DNA of 64,000 nucleotides, from the IMG/VR virus record IMGVR_UViG_3300042430_002694, positions 186,001-250,000 of that record; one strand, given 5' to 3'. Shown here piece after piece: positions 54,143 through 62,750 of this stretch (positions are counted from its first letter, which is position 1; every line of letters begins with the position of its first letter). Under the pieces are notes generated by a model, which had not been told where the DNA came from, did not search any database, and saw only the letters and a program-made list of their open reading frames with translations. Both the position numbers and the translations under genes were made by a program. The DNA comes from a virus.

Positions 54143-54384
54143 AATACTACACTAGTCTCTTAATCGTGGCTTTGTTGGTAACAAGCTGCGGTTATAACAA
54201 ACCGGAACCAATTCGAATTGAAAAGTACAAGGTGGTACGTACCTTTAAAAAGACCCCAATATCAATTCACGATGAAATGTCTCCACGATATAGAGCAGTA
54301 TTGACGAATGGAGATACGGTTGCATGCAGAGAACACTGCAAGGCTGGAGACACAATAACATTTGAATATTATGGGACTAGATAA
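54139..54384 (+). CDS. Lipoprotein, 81 aa
   Basis: Signal peptide MKYYTSLLIVALLVTSCGY with a lipobox Cys at residue 17; the mature part is basic and beta-rich and contains two further Cys (ACREHCKAGD). Overlaps both neighbours. Envelope function unknown. Confidence 0.65.
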   Translation: MKYYTSLLIVALLVTSCGYNKPEPIRIEKYKVVRTFKKTPISIHDEMSPRYRAVLTNGDTVACREHCKAGDTITFEYYGTR

Positions 54385-54583
54385 AATAGACTACAAAGAA
54401 GACTTGTATGAGGCAGTGCTTATTAAGCAAGCATACGACTTCATGAGTTCAGGCAAAGAAAATATAATAGTCTTTTTTGAAGAGAATTGCAACGGCCCAA
54501 TTTTCCAGGAAATGGTAAGATTAAATGGAGCAAAGAGCGTTATCAACGACTTAGTAGACACAATTAACAATTTAAACTCGTAA
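54371..54583 (+). CDS. Unknown 70-aa protein
   Basis: ATG 54371 (MGLDKIDYKEDLYEAVLIK) is preferred to an in-frame TTG at 54362. Overlaps the lipoprotein gene by 14 nt. Acidic, helical; no family. Confidence 0.5.
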   Translation: MGLDKIDYKEDLYEAVLIKQAYDFMSSGKENIIVFFEENCNGPIFQEMVRLNGAKSVINDLVDTINNLNS

Positions 54584-54585
54584 AC

Positions 54586-54927
54586 ATGAAAAATTTATTT
54601 TTATCGATGGTATGTGCAATTATCACCATCTCAGCAAGTGCACAAATGCCGATAATAACGGCAGAAAATTCAAAGACCGTATTTGTTGATAAACCTGGAA
54701 AATGGTTAATCTATCAAACTGGAGAAATTGTAGAATTACCTGAATCAGCGGATGCTCGCAAAATATTGGTAGAGTGCGCAGATCAAGGCTGTTTTGGCTG
54801 GGTTGTTGAAAACTTGGAAGGTCAACAGTGCTACGTAACGATTACTGACGAAGGTGTTAAATTTCGCCACTCAAGAAAACCTATCGCTTCAAAGAAGGCT
54901 GACGGTTTAACGACCTCAGTTAATTAA
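54586..54927 (+). CDS. Exported protein, 113 aa
   Basis: Signal peptide MKNLFLSMVCAIITISASAQ; mature beta-rich domain with a CADQGCFGWV pair of Cys likely oxidised in the periplasm. No lipobox. Function unknown. Confidence 0.6.
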   Translation: MKNLFLSMVCAIITISASAQMPIITAENSKTVFVDKPGKWLIYQTGEIVELPESADARKILVECADQGCFGWVVENLEGQQCYVTITDEGVKFRHSRKPIASKKADGLTTSVN

Positions 54928-54945
54928 AAAAAAAATCCATTAATT

Positions 54946-55194
54946 ATGGCCGCAAGAAGTAACCAACCTGGGGATATTATTGTCTGGATAGAAAATATTA
55001 TTGCATCATGCACGCATCCCATGCAGGAAAGTGTTGCTAGAAAGTTAATTGATCTATTTGACAAAAAGCTCGAAAGAACAAAGTATCCAACCAGTTTAAG
55101 AATACTTATTTACCGTAACCTTAGAGATAAGATTGACGATAAAATGTACGACCGAATACAAAAAAATCTAGAAAACAATGCCGACTTTAATTAA
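54946..55194 (+). CDS. Unknown 82-aa protein
   Basis: Helical protein (EDIIVWIENIIASC..., RNLRDKIDDKMYDRIQKNL). Overlaps the next gene by 17 nt. No recognised domain. Confidence 0.5.
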   Translation: MAARSNQPGDIIVWIENIIASCTHPMQESVARKLIDLFDKKLERTKYPTSLRILIYRNLRDKIDDKMYDRIQKNLENNADFN

Positions 55195-55474
55195 AATACA
55201 CCCAGACGGACGAGAAGAGTTCAAAGAACGAGGAGCTCGAGTTGAAGCAATCGCATGGAACGAAGATCGTACCTACAAAGAGGTAGTTGACTCAATTCCA
55301 GTAGTTGGATGCTCTCTCCTAGTTGGATCAGTTACTGCCAGATCCTATTCAGCTCAAGACTATTGGTTGACTACTGTAGTAACTGAAATTCTAGAAGAGC
55401 GCAAAGACTCGGACGGCAGGTTTGAGTTTGTAAAATTTAAAACAGAAAATTCAGTATATGAGCTCAGAGGATAA
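55178..55474 (+). CDS. Unknown 98-aa protein
   Basis: Starts within the previous gene (MPTLIKIHPDGREEF). Beta-rich, resembling a small immunoglobulin-like or barrel domain. Overlaps the next gene by 17 nt. Confidence 0.5.
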   Translation: MPTLIKIHPDGREEFKERGARVEAIAWNEDRTYKEVVDSIPVVGCSLLVGSVTARSYSAQDYWLTTVVTEILEERKDSDGRFEFVKFKTENSVYELRG

Positions 55475-55715
55475 AACCGTCCAGGACATTACTCACGGAA
55501 TAGTTGCAGTAAGACGAGACGATAAAAAGAATGAAATGTACGTTCTGCATTTTTGTGGGTTCTTTGAAGAGCCTAGCGCTGCAGACTACGACCACCTACG
55601 AAAAGAATTAGAAGAGGATCCTGAATTTGGATTAACTGATCAGGAATTTGAATTAATCGCAGCGACTCCTCAAATGCTGGAGTACGTCAAAAATGATGCA
55701 AATCAAGGTAACTAA
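55458..55715 (+). CDS. Unknown 85-aa protein
   Basis: MSSEDKTVQDITHGIVAVRR start; ends with an acidic helical segment. Coupled to the HAD gene by a one-base overlap (TAATG). Confidence 0.5.
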   Translation: MSSEDKTVQDITHGIVAVRRDDKKNEMYVLHFCGFFEEPSAADYDHLRKELEEDPEFGLTDQEFELIAATPQMLEYVKNDANQGN

Positions 55716-56287
55716 TGAAGGTAATTTTTTTAGACCATGATGGAGTTATTTGCCTAGCTACTGAATGGGGAAGTCGATTTAAGAAGACTAAAAGGTCTAA
55801 GACTGCGATGCAAATTAATACTAAAGACAATCCAGTTGAGTTTAGATTTGACAACTTTAATCAGAAAGCAGTTTCAATACTTAACGATATTATAAAGCAG
55901 ACTGATGCTGAAATTGTAGTAAGTTCAGATTGGACACGTTGGGCGACCGTTGAAGAAATGGGCGAGTATTATGAATCAAAGGGCATCTGTAAAAAGCCGA
56001 TCGCATTTACCCCAGACCTAAAGGACTGTACTGTGCATGGAAGTATTTTTATCTGGTCACCGGATTGGGATCTTGAACAAGTAAGATCTATTGAAATTAA
56101 GCAGTACTTACACGATCATCCTGAAATAACTCATTGGGTTGCAATTGACGACTTAAACATGGGTAAAAGCGGCGAGAGTTGGAAAGATGTGTGGGCCTTA
56201 GATAATTTCGTACTTACACCAAAGCGAATGGAAGGCATTAAGCAGTCTGGAATAAAGGATAAAATCTTAAAATTTTTAAAGGATTAA
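55715..56287 (+). CDS. HAD-fold phosphatase of the RNA-repair (Swiss-army-knife) type
   Basis: A 190-aa HAD protein: FLDHDGVICL (motif I, nucleophile Asp about residue 7), VVSSDWTRW (motif II), and HWVAIDDLNMGK (motif III/IV, acidic pair). These short HAD modules without the usual large cap resemble the HAD domains of RNA-repair proteins. It could remove 2' or 3' phosphates; substrate unproven. Confidence 0.65.
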   Translation: MKVIFLDHDGVICLATEWGSRFKKTKRSKTAMQINTKDNPVEFRFDNFNQKAVSILNDIIKQTDAEIVVSSDWTRWATVEEMGEYYESKGICKKPIAFTPDLKDCTVHGSIFIWSPDWDLEQVRSIEIKQYLHDHPEITHWVAIDDLNMGKSGESWKDVWALDNFVLTPKRMEGIKQSGIKDKILKFLKD

Positions 56288-56290
56288 GAG

Positions 56291-56296
56291 TACAAT
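56291..56296 (+). promoter_or_regulatory. TATAAT-like promoter box (TACAAT)
   Basis: GAGTACAATATAA, 16 nt before ATG 56313. Confidence 0.4.
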
Positions 56297-56312
56297 ATAA
56301 AAAACAAATACT

Positions 56313-56561
56313 ATGTCAGAAAACACAAATGCCGAACTTGGATTAATCCAAACAATAGCTAGAACTGGTGCAATCGAAACAGTTCAAGCCCTAGCACTTG
56401 CTCAACAAATGGGAATGGTCAATTCACAAGAAGAATTAACTGAATTAATTGCAGCAGGAATGGAGACGATCCTTGAAGAATACGTTCAACAAATAGAAAA
56501 CCAATCTAAAATTATCCTAAATGAAGCTGGAAGTATTCGAGAAGGTAATAAACCAAATTAA
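56313..56561 (+). CDS. Unknown helical protein, 82 aa
   Basis: Mostly helical, with LAQQMGMVNSQEELTELIAAG. The next gene starts 41 nt inside it. Function unknown. Confidence 0.5.
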   Translation: MSENTNAELGLIQTIARTGAIETVQALALAQQMGMVNSQEELTELIAAGMETILEEYVQQIENQSKIILNEAGSIREGNKPN

Positions 56562-56904
56562 AGAACAAGACGAAAAAATCAGTGCCCTGTACAAAATGGG
56601 AGTTGATTTAATCGAGTTTAGCGATTCATATTCGTCATTACGGTCTCTACTGCTTAGAGCCTATTATGGAGAAGAAGGCGAAGACTGGATTTCGTGGTTT
56701 CTTTATGAAAGAGACAGTTCAGTAGGAGCCGATCCTAATCAAGCATGGGACAAAGATGGAACACCTATTTGTTACGATATTCCAAGTTTATGGAAATGTG
56801 TTGAGGAGAGTCGATGTTCAACTGATTTTGTTGAATATGAGCTTCCTAAATCAAGAGCGACCGCTGATGATTTGTTAAATCATATAGTAAACGGACTAGG
56901 TTAA
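56521..56904 (+). CDS. Unknown 127-aa protein
   Basis: Starts MKLEVFEKVINQIKEQDEK in overlap with the previous gene. Contains YYGEEGEDWISWFLYERDSS and ends in a short helix. This domain occurs in phage and host unknown proteins; no function assigned. Confidence 0.6.
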   Translation: MKLEVFEKVINQIKEQDEKISALYKMGVDLIEFSDSYSSLRSLLLRAYYGEEGEDWISWFLYERDSSVGADPNQAWDKDGTPICYDIPSLWKCVEESRCSTDFVEYELPKSRATADDLLNHIVNGLG

Positions 56905-56915
56905 TAAATTAGTAG

Positions 56916-56921
56916 TATAAT
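56916..56921 (+). promoter_or_regulatory. Promoter box predicting a leaderless mRNA
   Basis: TAGTAGTATAATAATCTT-ATG: 6 nt between the hexamer and ATG 56928. Confidence 0.5.
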
Positions 56922-56927
56922 AATCTT

Positions 56928-57371
56928 ATGAAAACACACAATTCAGATAGAGTCGGTGCTATTAAACATAGAGCTAAGCGCATTTTTCAAAGAGTCGGTA
57001 TTAAAATGACCCGATTATTTAATCCACTTGATGTAATAAGAGCTGAAGAAAATTCATCGGATCGAGATGCCTCAATTCTTTTTAGAAAGATGATTTTACA
57101 AAAGGACAGCGAATTACTAATAAGTCCAATTAGCAACCGATACTTTGTAAAAAATGATGCAAATAACATCCTATTAATCTTAGAAGAATACGAATTAGTT
57201 ATTATTAATCATGTATTTGGATACAACATTAAACTTTCACAAAAGGCTTACCGTCAATTATACACAGCTTTCGTAAATGAAGTGGAGGACCGTAGAAAGC
57301 AGATGGAAAGAACTTTTAGTAAAAATGTAAAGCACTCATTACAAACGTTAATTCAAAGATTAGATGACTAA
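56928..57371 (+). CDS. Unknown basic protein, 147 aa
   Basis: Basic N-terminus (HRAKRIFQRVGIKMTR), mixed alpha/beta core. Stop overlaps the next gene by 8 nt. No family recognised. Confidence 0.55.
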   Translation: MKTHNSDRVGAIKHRAKRIFQRVGIKMTRLFNPLDVIRAEENSSDRDASILFRKMILQKDSELLISPISNRYFVKNDANNILLILEEYELVIINHVFGYNIKLSQKAYRQLYTAFVNEVEDRRKQMERTFSKNVKHSLQTLIQRLDD

Positions 57372-57630
57372 ATACACAAAACTATCACTACTTGGACTAT
57401 CTCCAGTTATTACGATCATACTAATGGTTGCTATTGGAACTGTATTAGCTAGATCAAGAAACTCTAAAGAAGTTCCATTCGCGAGCTCTTCTAAAATTGA
57501 CACAGTTTACGTTGAAAAGCGAGTTGAGGTTGAAGTAAAGCCTGACACCGTATATTTTATTAAACCTTGTAAAAAATCACATTGCGATACAGAATCAGTT
57601 AAACCCCCAAAAATAGACTCAATACAATAA
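57364..57630 (+). CDS. Single-pass membrane protein, 88 aa
   Basis: One transmembrane helix (about residues 11-29, LSPVITIILMVAIGTVLA), then a periplasmic-type tail containing two Cys (KPCKKSHCD). Coupled to neighbours by overlaps on both sides (TAATG with the next gene). Confidence 0.55.
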   Translation: MTKYTKLSLLGLSPVITIILMVAIGTVLARSRNSKEVPFASSSKIDTVYVEKRVEVEVKPDTVYFIKPCKKSHCDTESVKPPKIDSIQ

Positions 57631-58253
57631 TGGAAGTAAAATTCGCAGATACATTCGGAGATAGCTTAAAGCGTCTCAGGTGGCATGAAAGTAAAATTTA
57701 TAAATTCTACTCGTTTTTTCGGTACGATATCGGGCGTTTCGTTAAAAACGTTTGGCGTTTTAAAAAGGCACTAAACGGTCATTACTGGTGGGACCATCAT
57801 GGCTCTCTACAGTTCATGGAGATTGCGTTAACTCACATAGCTGACAATCTTGAGAAGCGAGGTCTTGAAGTAGACGGGCCTAGGCTAAAGAAGGTTGCTA
57901 AGATGCGTAGAGCAGTTGAACTTATTAAGAATTACAATCAAGATAATTATATTGAAATGGCTGAGGCTGAACTGGGCGAAATTATTCATCATGAATGGGA
58001 GTTCGAAGCGGTTCCAGACAAACCTGGATATTCTCAATTAGTCGACAACGATACTCCAGAGGAAAAAGAGCACAATCGTAAAGTTTTCAATAGAGCACGT
58101 GAAATCGAAGATACTGAATGGTCTGAACTATGGGCCATCTTACAAGGGCAAAACCGAACTCAATTTACCATGTTTGCAGACAAGTCAACTGACAAAGATT
58201 CAGCTTGGGACAATTGGTTTGATGGATCAGGTATGAAAGGTTGGTGGGATTAA
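57630..58253 (+). CDS. Conserved-looking phage protein, 207 aa
   Basis: Trp- and His-rich helical protein (KALNGHYWWDHHGSLQFME, HHEWEFEAV, WDNWFDGSGMKGWWD). This pattern is familiar from unknown genes of T4-like and other large phages, but I know no function. Precedes the ClpC-like gene. Confidence 0.6.
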   Translation: MEVKFADTFGDSLKRLRWHESKIYKFYSFFRYDIGRFVKNVWRFKKALNGHYWWDHHGSLQFMEIALTHIADNLEKRGLEVDGPRLKKVAKMRRAVELIKNYNQDNYIEMAEAELGEIIHHEWEFEAVPDKPGYSQLVDNDTPEEKEHNRKVFNRAREIEDTEWSELWAILQGQNRTQFTMFADKSTDKDSAWDNWFDGSGMKGWWD

Positions 58254-58266
58254 CACTTAAAAAGAG

Positions 58267-58272
58267 TATAAT
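58267..58272 (+). promoter_or_regulatory. TATAAT-type promoter box
   Basis: AAGAGTATAATAACTG; 8 nt before ATG 58281, so the leader would be at most a few nt. Confidence 0.45.
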
Positions 58273-58280
58273 AACTGTAT

Positions 58281-60263
58281 ATGGCAAAACAAAACAACAA
58301 AACCGGAAAAACTCCAATGCTCGATTCGTTCGGGAAAGATCTTACTCAATTAGCTATTGAGGGAAAGTTAGATCCAGTCGTTGGTAGGGAAAAAGAAATA
58401 AAGCGTTGCAGTCAAATACTCGCACGTAGAAAAAAGAACAATCCTCTCTTGATTGGAGAGCCTGGAGTTGGTAAAACTGCCATCGTCGAAGGTCTTGCAA
58501 AAATGATCATTGACAAAACTTGTCCACGAGTTCTATTCGATAAAAAGATCGTTACTCTTGAGCTTGCGAATTTAGTAGCAGGTACAAAGTACAGAGGTCA
58601 ATTCGAAGAGCGAATGGAACAAATAATTGACGAAGTTCAACAAAATCCGCATGTTATCCTATTCATAGATGAGATTCATACCCTAATTGGAGCTGGCTCA
58701 GCTAGCGGATCATTGGATGCGGCGAATATCCTGAAACCTGCACTTTCTCGTGGACAGATTCAGTGTATTGGTGCAACAACGCTTGACGAATTTAGAGGAT
58801 CTATTGAAAAAGATGGTGCCCTGAATCGTAGATTTCAGCAAGTGATGGTAGATCCATCTACGCCAGAACAAGCTCGCCAGATCATCCAGAATATACGCCA
58901 GAAGTACGAAGACCATCACTCAGTAAGATACACTGACGAAGCACTTGATGCTTGCGTTACCTACAGTGATCGATACTTACAGGACAGATTTCTACCGGAT
59001 AAAGCGATTGACTTAATGGACGAAGCTGGCTCAGCAGTTCACATAAACGGAGTAGTTGTACCTGAAGAAATTAAGTCACTTGAGGTAAAATTAGTTGAGG
59101 TAAGCGAACGCAAACAAAAGGCAGTAGATGGACAACAGTACGAAGCGGCTGCTAAATTGAGAGACGAAGCACTTAAGGTAATGTCAGAAATTGACGAAGA
59201 AAAATCAAAATGGGAAGAATCATTAAAGGTGAATCGCCTAAATGTTTCAGAAGAAGATATCGCATCAGTAGTTGCCGCAATTACTGGAATTCCAATTACT
59301 AGACTCAAAGGTTCTGAGCTTGAAAGACTTGCTAATATGGCAAGCTGGTTAAAGGATCGAGTAATCGGTCAGCCTGAAGCAGTGGTCAAATTAACAAAAG
59401 CAATCCAGCGATCAAGAGCAGGGCTTAAGTCTAAAAATAGACCAATTGGGACTTTCATGTTCCTCGGCCCAACTGGTGTTGGTAAAACCGAATTGGCAAA
59501 GCAGCTTGCAAAATTCATGTTCGACTCAGAGGACTCGTTAATCAGAATAGACATGACTGAGTTTGGAGAAAAATTTACGTCGACTAAATTAATAGGAGCT
59601 CCTCCAGGATACGTTGGATACGATGAAGGTGGTCAGCTTACTGAGAGAGTTAAGCGTAAACCCTATTCAGTAGTTCTATTGGACGAGGTCGAAAAAGCTC
59701 ATCCTGATATTTTTCACACTCTACTTCAAGTATTGGATGAAGGCCATTTAACTGATGGGCTTGGTCGTAAAATAGATTTTAAAAATACTGTGATTATTAT
59801 GACTTCTAATTTGGGAGTTAAGGAATTGCAAGATTTTGGAGGAGGTATTGGATTCTCGTCAGCTGTTGATCAATTTGAAAAGCAGAAAGAGATCGCAGCA
59901 AGCGTTCTAAAGAAGGCTGTTAGTAAGCAGTTTGCACCAGAGTTTATCAATCGACTAGATGATATTATTATCTTCGAGACTCTTAAGAAAGAAGATATTA
60001 CTAAGATCGTTGAAATTGAACTTTTAGACCTGTATGCTAGAGTTAAGGAAAATGGATACACTGTTGAGTTGACTAAACAGGCAAAAGAATTCTTAATTGA
60101 AAATGGCTATGACCCTAAATTTGGAGCTCGTCCACTAAAGAGAGTTATTCAAAATCACGTAGAAGATCTTATAGCAGAGGCCTTTATCGACGGAAAGATT
60201 AAAGATGGTGATAAATTGGTGATTACTCATAAAGCCAAAGAAGAAAACTTATCATTTAAGTAA
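58281..60263 (+). CDS. ClpA/B/C-family AAA+ unfoldase, ClpC-like without N-domain
   Basis: A 660-aa protein. D1 Walker A GEPGVGKT (about residue 59) and Walker B LFIDEIHTLIG; a UVR-like middle motif (KQKAVDGQQYEAAAKLRDE, about 272-290) as in ClpC; D2 Walker A GPTGVGKT (about 396) and VVLLDEVEKAH; C-terminal Clp lid. The N-terminal ClpN repeats are absent. An IGF tripeptide (about 523) stands where ClpC/ClpX carry the loop that docks on ClpP. It would unfold substrates and could feed the phage ClpP at 32016. Confidence 0.88.
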   Translation: MAKQNNKTGKTPMLDSFGKDLTQLAIEGKLDPVVGREKEIKRCSQILARRKKNNPLLIGEPGVGKTAIVEGLAKMIIDKTCPRVLFDKKIVTLELANLVAGTKYRGQFEERMEQIIDEVQQNPHVILFIDEIHTLIGAGSASGSLDAANILKPALSRGQIQCIGATTLDEFRGSIEKDGALNRRFQQVMVDPSTPEQARQIIQNIRQKYEDHHSVRYTDEALDACVTYSDRYLQDRFLPDKAIDLMDEAGSAVHINGVVVPEEIKSLEVKLVEVSERKQKAVDGQQYEAAAKLRDEALKVMSEIDEEKSKWEESLKVNRLNVSEEDIASVVAAITGIPITRLKGSELERLANMASWLKDRVIGQPEAVVKLTKAIQRSRAGLKSKNRPIGTFMFLGPTGVGKTELAKQLAKFMFDSEDSLIRIDMTEFGEKFTSTKLIGAPPGYVGYDEGGQLTERVKRKPYSVVLLDEVEKAHPDIFHTLLQVLDEGHLTDGLGRKIDFKNTVIIMTSNLGVKELQDFGGGIGFSSAVDQFEKQKEIAASVLKKAVSKQFAPEFINRLDDIIIFETLKKEDITKIVEIELLDLYARVKENGYTVELTKQAKEFLIENGYDPKFGARPLKRVIQNHVEDLIAEAFIDGKIKDGDKLVITHKAKEENLSFK

Positions 60264-60274
60264 ACGTCTGCAGA

Positions 60275-60282
60275 TAAATAAT
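60275..60282 (+). promoter_or_regulatory. ATAAATAA late-like promoter box
   Basis: AGATAAATAATC, 18 nt before ATG 60301. Confidence 0.4.
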
Positions 60283-60300
60283 CAAAAATAACCATACATA

Positions 60301-61269
60301 ATGGGAAGATTTGGTAAAAACAGAGTGCCTAATTTCATGAAAGGTAAAGAAGATGCAATTGGCGCTAATCCAAGAGTAGCTGATGAAAATTTGGATGAAA
60401 TGCATCCAGTAGAAATAGTTTCATTGGGAGATCATGGAGACGACCATGCAATGATCGTTATTAGAAGTAAATCAGGTGAAGAGCTTGAGCTTAGATTCGA
60501 CTATGACGGTAACGGCATGCTAACGGCAATGCACGGAGATCATGAGTACTCTATTCCAGTAGAACTTGAAGTTGTATCTGATGAAATTGACGAAAAACTT
60601 AAAGGTAAACAAAAGAACTTAGATAAGAATCGAAATGGAAAAATTGATTCAGGCGATTTTAAATTACTTAATAAGTCGAAAGAGGATACTGAAGGTAAAG
60701 CTTCTAACACATTTGAAAATTTCGTTAATGAGTGTTGGTCACCAATGACCGAAGGCTACAGCCCAGCAATGTCAGAAGAAGCACAGAATGCAGTTAAATC
60801 AGTATGCGAAGAAATTCTAATTAAAGAGGCTCAAATGTGCGATGAAGACGCAGATCCTAACCATACATACGAGAATTACTTAAATGAAGTTGGCTCGTAC
60901 ATGAGTAAGTGTATGATGGAAGCAGCGGCTGAGGTTGATGTGGAAGAGCCGATTAACGAAAGAGCTATTCAATATCCAAAGGCTGGAGGAAAATGGGTAA
61001 CACCAGATGCGAGTAAATACGTAGTATATGTAGGAAAAACCCCATATAAAGTAACGGTGAAGTCTCCGATCTACAGCGGCCCTATCATTATTCAACACAT
61101 AGACGGTCCAAAAGAAGGTTGGATGGGAAATTACTATACGGTAACTGATAGTAAAGGACAAACTAAAGACTTTGATGAAAGCGAAATTGCTGCACTTGTT
61201 AAAAAAGAAGGAAGTAATGTTATTGAACTAGGCGGAGCATTAGGCAAAGCTATTTTTACTAAAGCTTAA
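60301..61269 (+). CDS. EF-hand-motif protein with internal tag-like repeats, 322 aa
   Basis: An acidic N-terminal half with an EF-hand-like loop, DKNRNGKIDSGDF (about residues 106-118). Two tag-like segments lie inside, NTFENFVNECW (about 138) and HTYENYLNEVGS (about 187). A beta-rich C-terminal domain (about 220-322, ASKYVVYVGKTPYKVTVKS) follows. Late-like promoter. Likely a virion or scaffold protein; internal tags could be processing sites. Confidence 0.55.
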   Translation: MGRFGKNRVPNFMKGKEDAIGANPRVADENLDEMHPVEIVSLGDHGDDHAMIVIRSKSGEELELRFDYDGNGMLTAMHGDHEYSIPVELEVVSDEIDEKLKGKQKNLDKNRNGKIDSGDFKLLNKSKEDTEGKASNTFENFVNECWSPMTEGYSPAMSEEAQNAVKSVCEEILIKEAQMCDEDADPNHTYENYLNEVGSYMSKCMMEAAAEVDVEEPINERAIQYPKAGGKWVTPDASKYVVYVGKTPYKVTVKSPIYSGPIIIQHIDGPKEGWMGNYYTVTDSKGQTKDFDESEIAALVKKEGSNVIELGGALGKAIFTKA

Positions 61270-61292
61270 ATTCATAATTAAATATAAAACTA

Positions 61293-61319
61293 AAGCTCGG
61301 AACATTCCGAGCTTTTTTA
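61293..61319 (+). terminator. Rho-independent terminator
   Basis: AAGCTCGGA-ACAT-TCCGAGCTT then TTTTA. Confidence 0.9.
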
Positions 61320-61336
61320 TTTAGGTTAGGCCGTGA

Positions 61337-61344
61337 ATAAATAA
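61337..61344 (+). promoter_or_regulatory. ATAAATAA late-like promoter box
   Basis: GAATAAATAATC directly after the terminator, 5 nt before ATG 61350. Confidence 0.4.
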
Positions 61345-61349
61345 TCAAT

Positions 61350-61607
61350 ATGGACAATCCACATAATAATAAAATGTCATCTGGTGAAATTACTGTACCA
61401 GCCAGTTCATTTCAACAAAGAACTGATATGAATATTCAACCTACTCCAGTAAATGTGGCTGTGGGTGGGCTTCCTCAGCACTGGTTGAATACAGCGCCGT
61501 ATTCTAAGCGAGATATGACAACTAATTCGACTCCATCCAGAATCGGCTCAAATCCTAGAGTTTATAAAGTCCTACGATTTAACGAGTATATGGAATCTAA
61601 TAAATAA
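61350..61607 (+). CDS. Small protein with C-terminal tag-like segment, 85 aa
   Basis: Pro/Asn/Gln-rich with little predicted structure; the C-terminus VLRFNEYMESNK mirrors the tag consensus (hydrophobic-x-x-F-x-x-Y-h-x-E) at the opposite end of the chain. Possibly a structural peptide. Late-like promoter. Stop TAA is embedded in the next ATAAATAA box. Confidence 0.55.
   Translation: MDNPHNNKMSSGEITVPASSFQQRTDMNIQPTPVNVAVGGLPQHWLNTAPYSKRDMTTNSTPSRIGSNPRVYKVLRFNEYMESNK
61600..61607 (+). promoter_or_regulatory. ATAAATAA late-like promoter box
   Basis: TAATAAATAATAA, overlapping the previous stop and 15 nt before ATG 61623. Confidence 0.35.
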
Positions 61608-61622
61608 TAAAAAGTAACTACT

Positions 61623-61988
61623 ATGAGTAACAAAATTTTAAACTTCGACGATTTTCATAAAGGGTCTAACTTAAGCGATCCCAAGAAACATGCAACGGCC
61701 TCAAAACCTGATCAAGTTAAGAAAGAAAAAACAATTGATCAAGTTAAGAGTGCTGATCTATCTCAAGTTAAGGTAACTGAGCCTGATTACACGAAAGTAT
61801 CTAAAACTCCTATTCAAGAGAGCTCAGCTGATACTCAAGCACAGATCGATATAATTAATCAGACCAAAGCACTTAGGGACCAAGTCGCAGCTGCTGCAAC
61901 TGATGCAGAAAAGATTCAGCTATTGACTAAAATCAAGCAGATTGAACAACAAGCTGAGCAGAAAGCAAAGGCTACTAAGACTGCATAA
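61623..61988 (+). CDS. Tagged Lys/Gln-rich helical protein, 121 aa
   Basis: MSNKILNFDDFHKGSN is the same long tag variant as at 53066. The body is Lys/Gln/Asp-rich with SADTQAQIDI and a C-terminal coiled coil (about 68-115). It sits between structural-looking genes. Internal head or scaffold-type role inferred. Confidence 0.55.
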   Translation: MSNKILNFDDFHKGSNLSDPKKHATASKPDQVKKEKTIDQVKSADLSQVKVTEPDYTKVSKTPIQESSADTQAQIDIINQTKALRDQVAAAATDAEKIQLLTKIKQIEQQAEQKAKATKTA

Positions 61989-62002
61989 AATTACTTAACG
62001 AA

Positions 62003-62743
62003 ATGACGTTAGACGAGTTAATATTAGACATCCAGGATGAATTAACGTTTGCAAAAGCGCTACCTTATTCTATTCCAGAACCAGAGATTAAACGTATCAT
62101 CACTAATTCTGAGAGATATTTTTATGATAACTGGAAACATGCAGTTGAACCGCGATATTTACTGATTCCTCAAGAAGTTTTTACGTCTACTGGATTTAAG
62201 CAGCACAGAACGATTCAGTTACCTGAGTGCGTAGGTTTCGTTCATGATGTTAAGCAGCCCAATTCTTCAGGCTCAATGTTTGGAACAATGGATGCGGATT
62301 TTGCGGATAATAAGTTCATTGGGTCAGAGGTATTTTTAACACCATTCATTGGGGAATCTATTATGTACAGAACGATTATCTTCTCGTTTCTTGACCTAGT
62401 TAAAGGCTTTACCATTGACACTTTTGCATACGACTACAATAAGAATACTCGAAAACTAACAATACTCGGAAGAACCCCTAGACAAAACGGTATTGTTCTA
62501 ACGATCGCTAAGAAAATCCCAGCTGATGATCTGTATAATGATGAATTGTTTCAAAGATACGTAAGAGCAAAGGCTAAATTGAGACTTGGTGATCTGTTAA
62601 CGACATTCGATTATAATCTTCCAGGCGGAATCAAACCTAACTACACAAATCTAGTCACTAAAGCTGAAAATGAGCTTACTCAAGTACTTGAAATGATGAA
62701 AGGCGAAAATACTCCAGACTTCTTGTACTTTGCAAGATGGTAA
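62003..62743 (+). CDS. Probable neck/head-completion structural protein, 246 aa
   Basis: DELILDIQDELTFAKALPYSIPE at the start and the C-terminal stretch RYVRAKAKLRLGDLLTTFDY with NLPGGIKPNY resemble neck/connector proteins of large myoviruses. Directly upstream of the gp25-like gene, which supports a virion role. Called from pattern and context only. Confidence 0.45.
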   Translation: MTLDELILDIQDELTFAKALPYSIPEPEIKRIITNSERYFYDNWKHAVEPRYLLIPQEVFTSTGFKQHRTIQLPECVGFVHDVKQPNSSGSMFGTMDADFADNKFIGSEVFLTPFIGESIMYRTIIFSFLDLVKGFTIDTFAYDYNKNTRKLTILGRTPRQNGIVLTIAKKIPADDLYNDELFQRYVRAKAKLRLGDLLTTFDYNLPGGIKPNYTNLVTKAENELTQVLEMMKGENTPDFLYFARW

Positions 62744-62750
62744 TTAAGAC

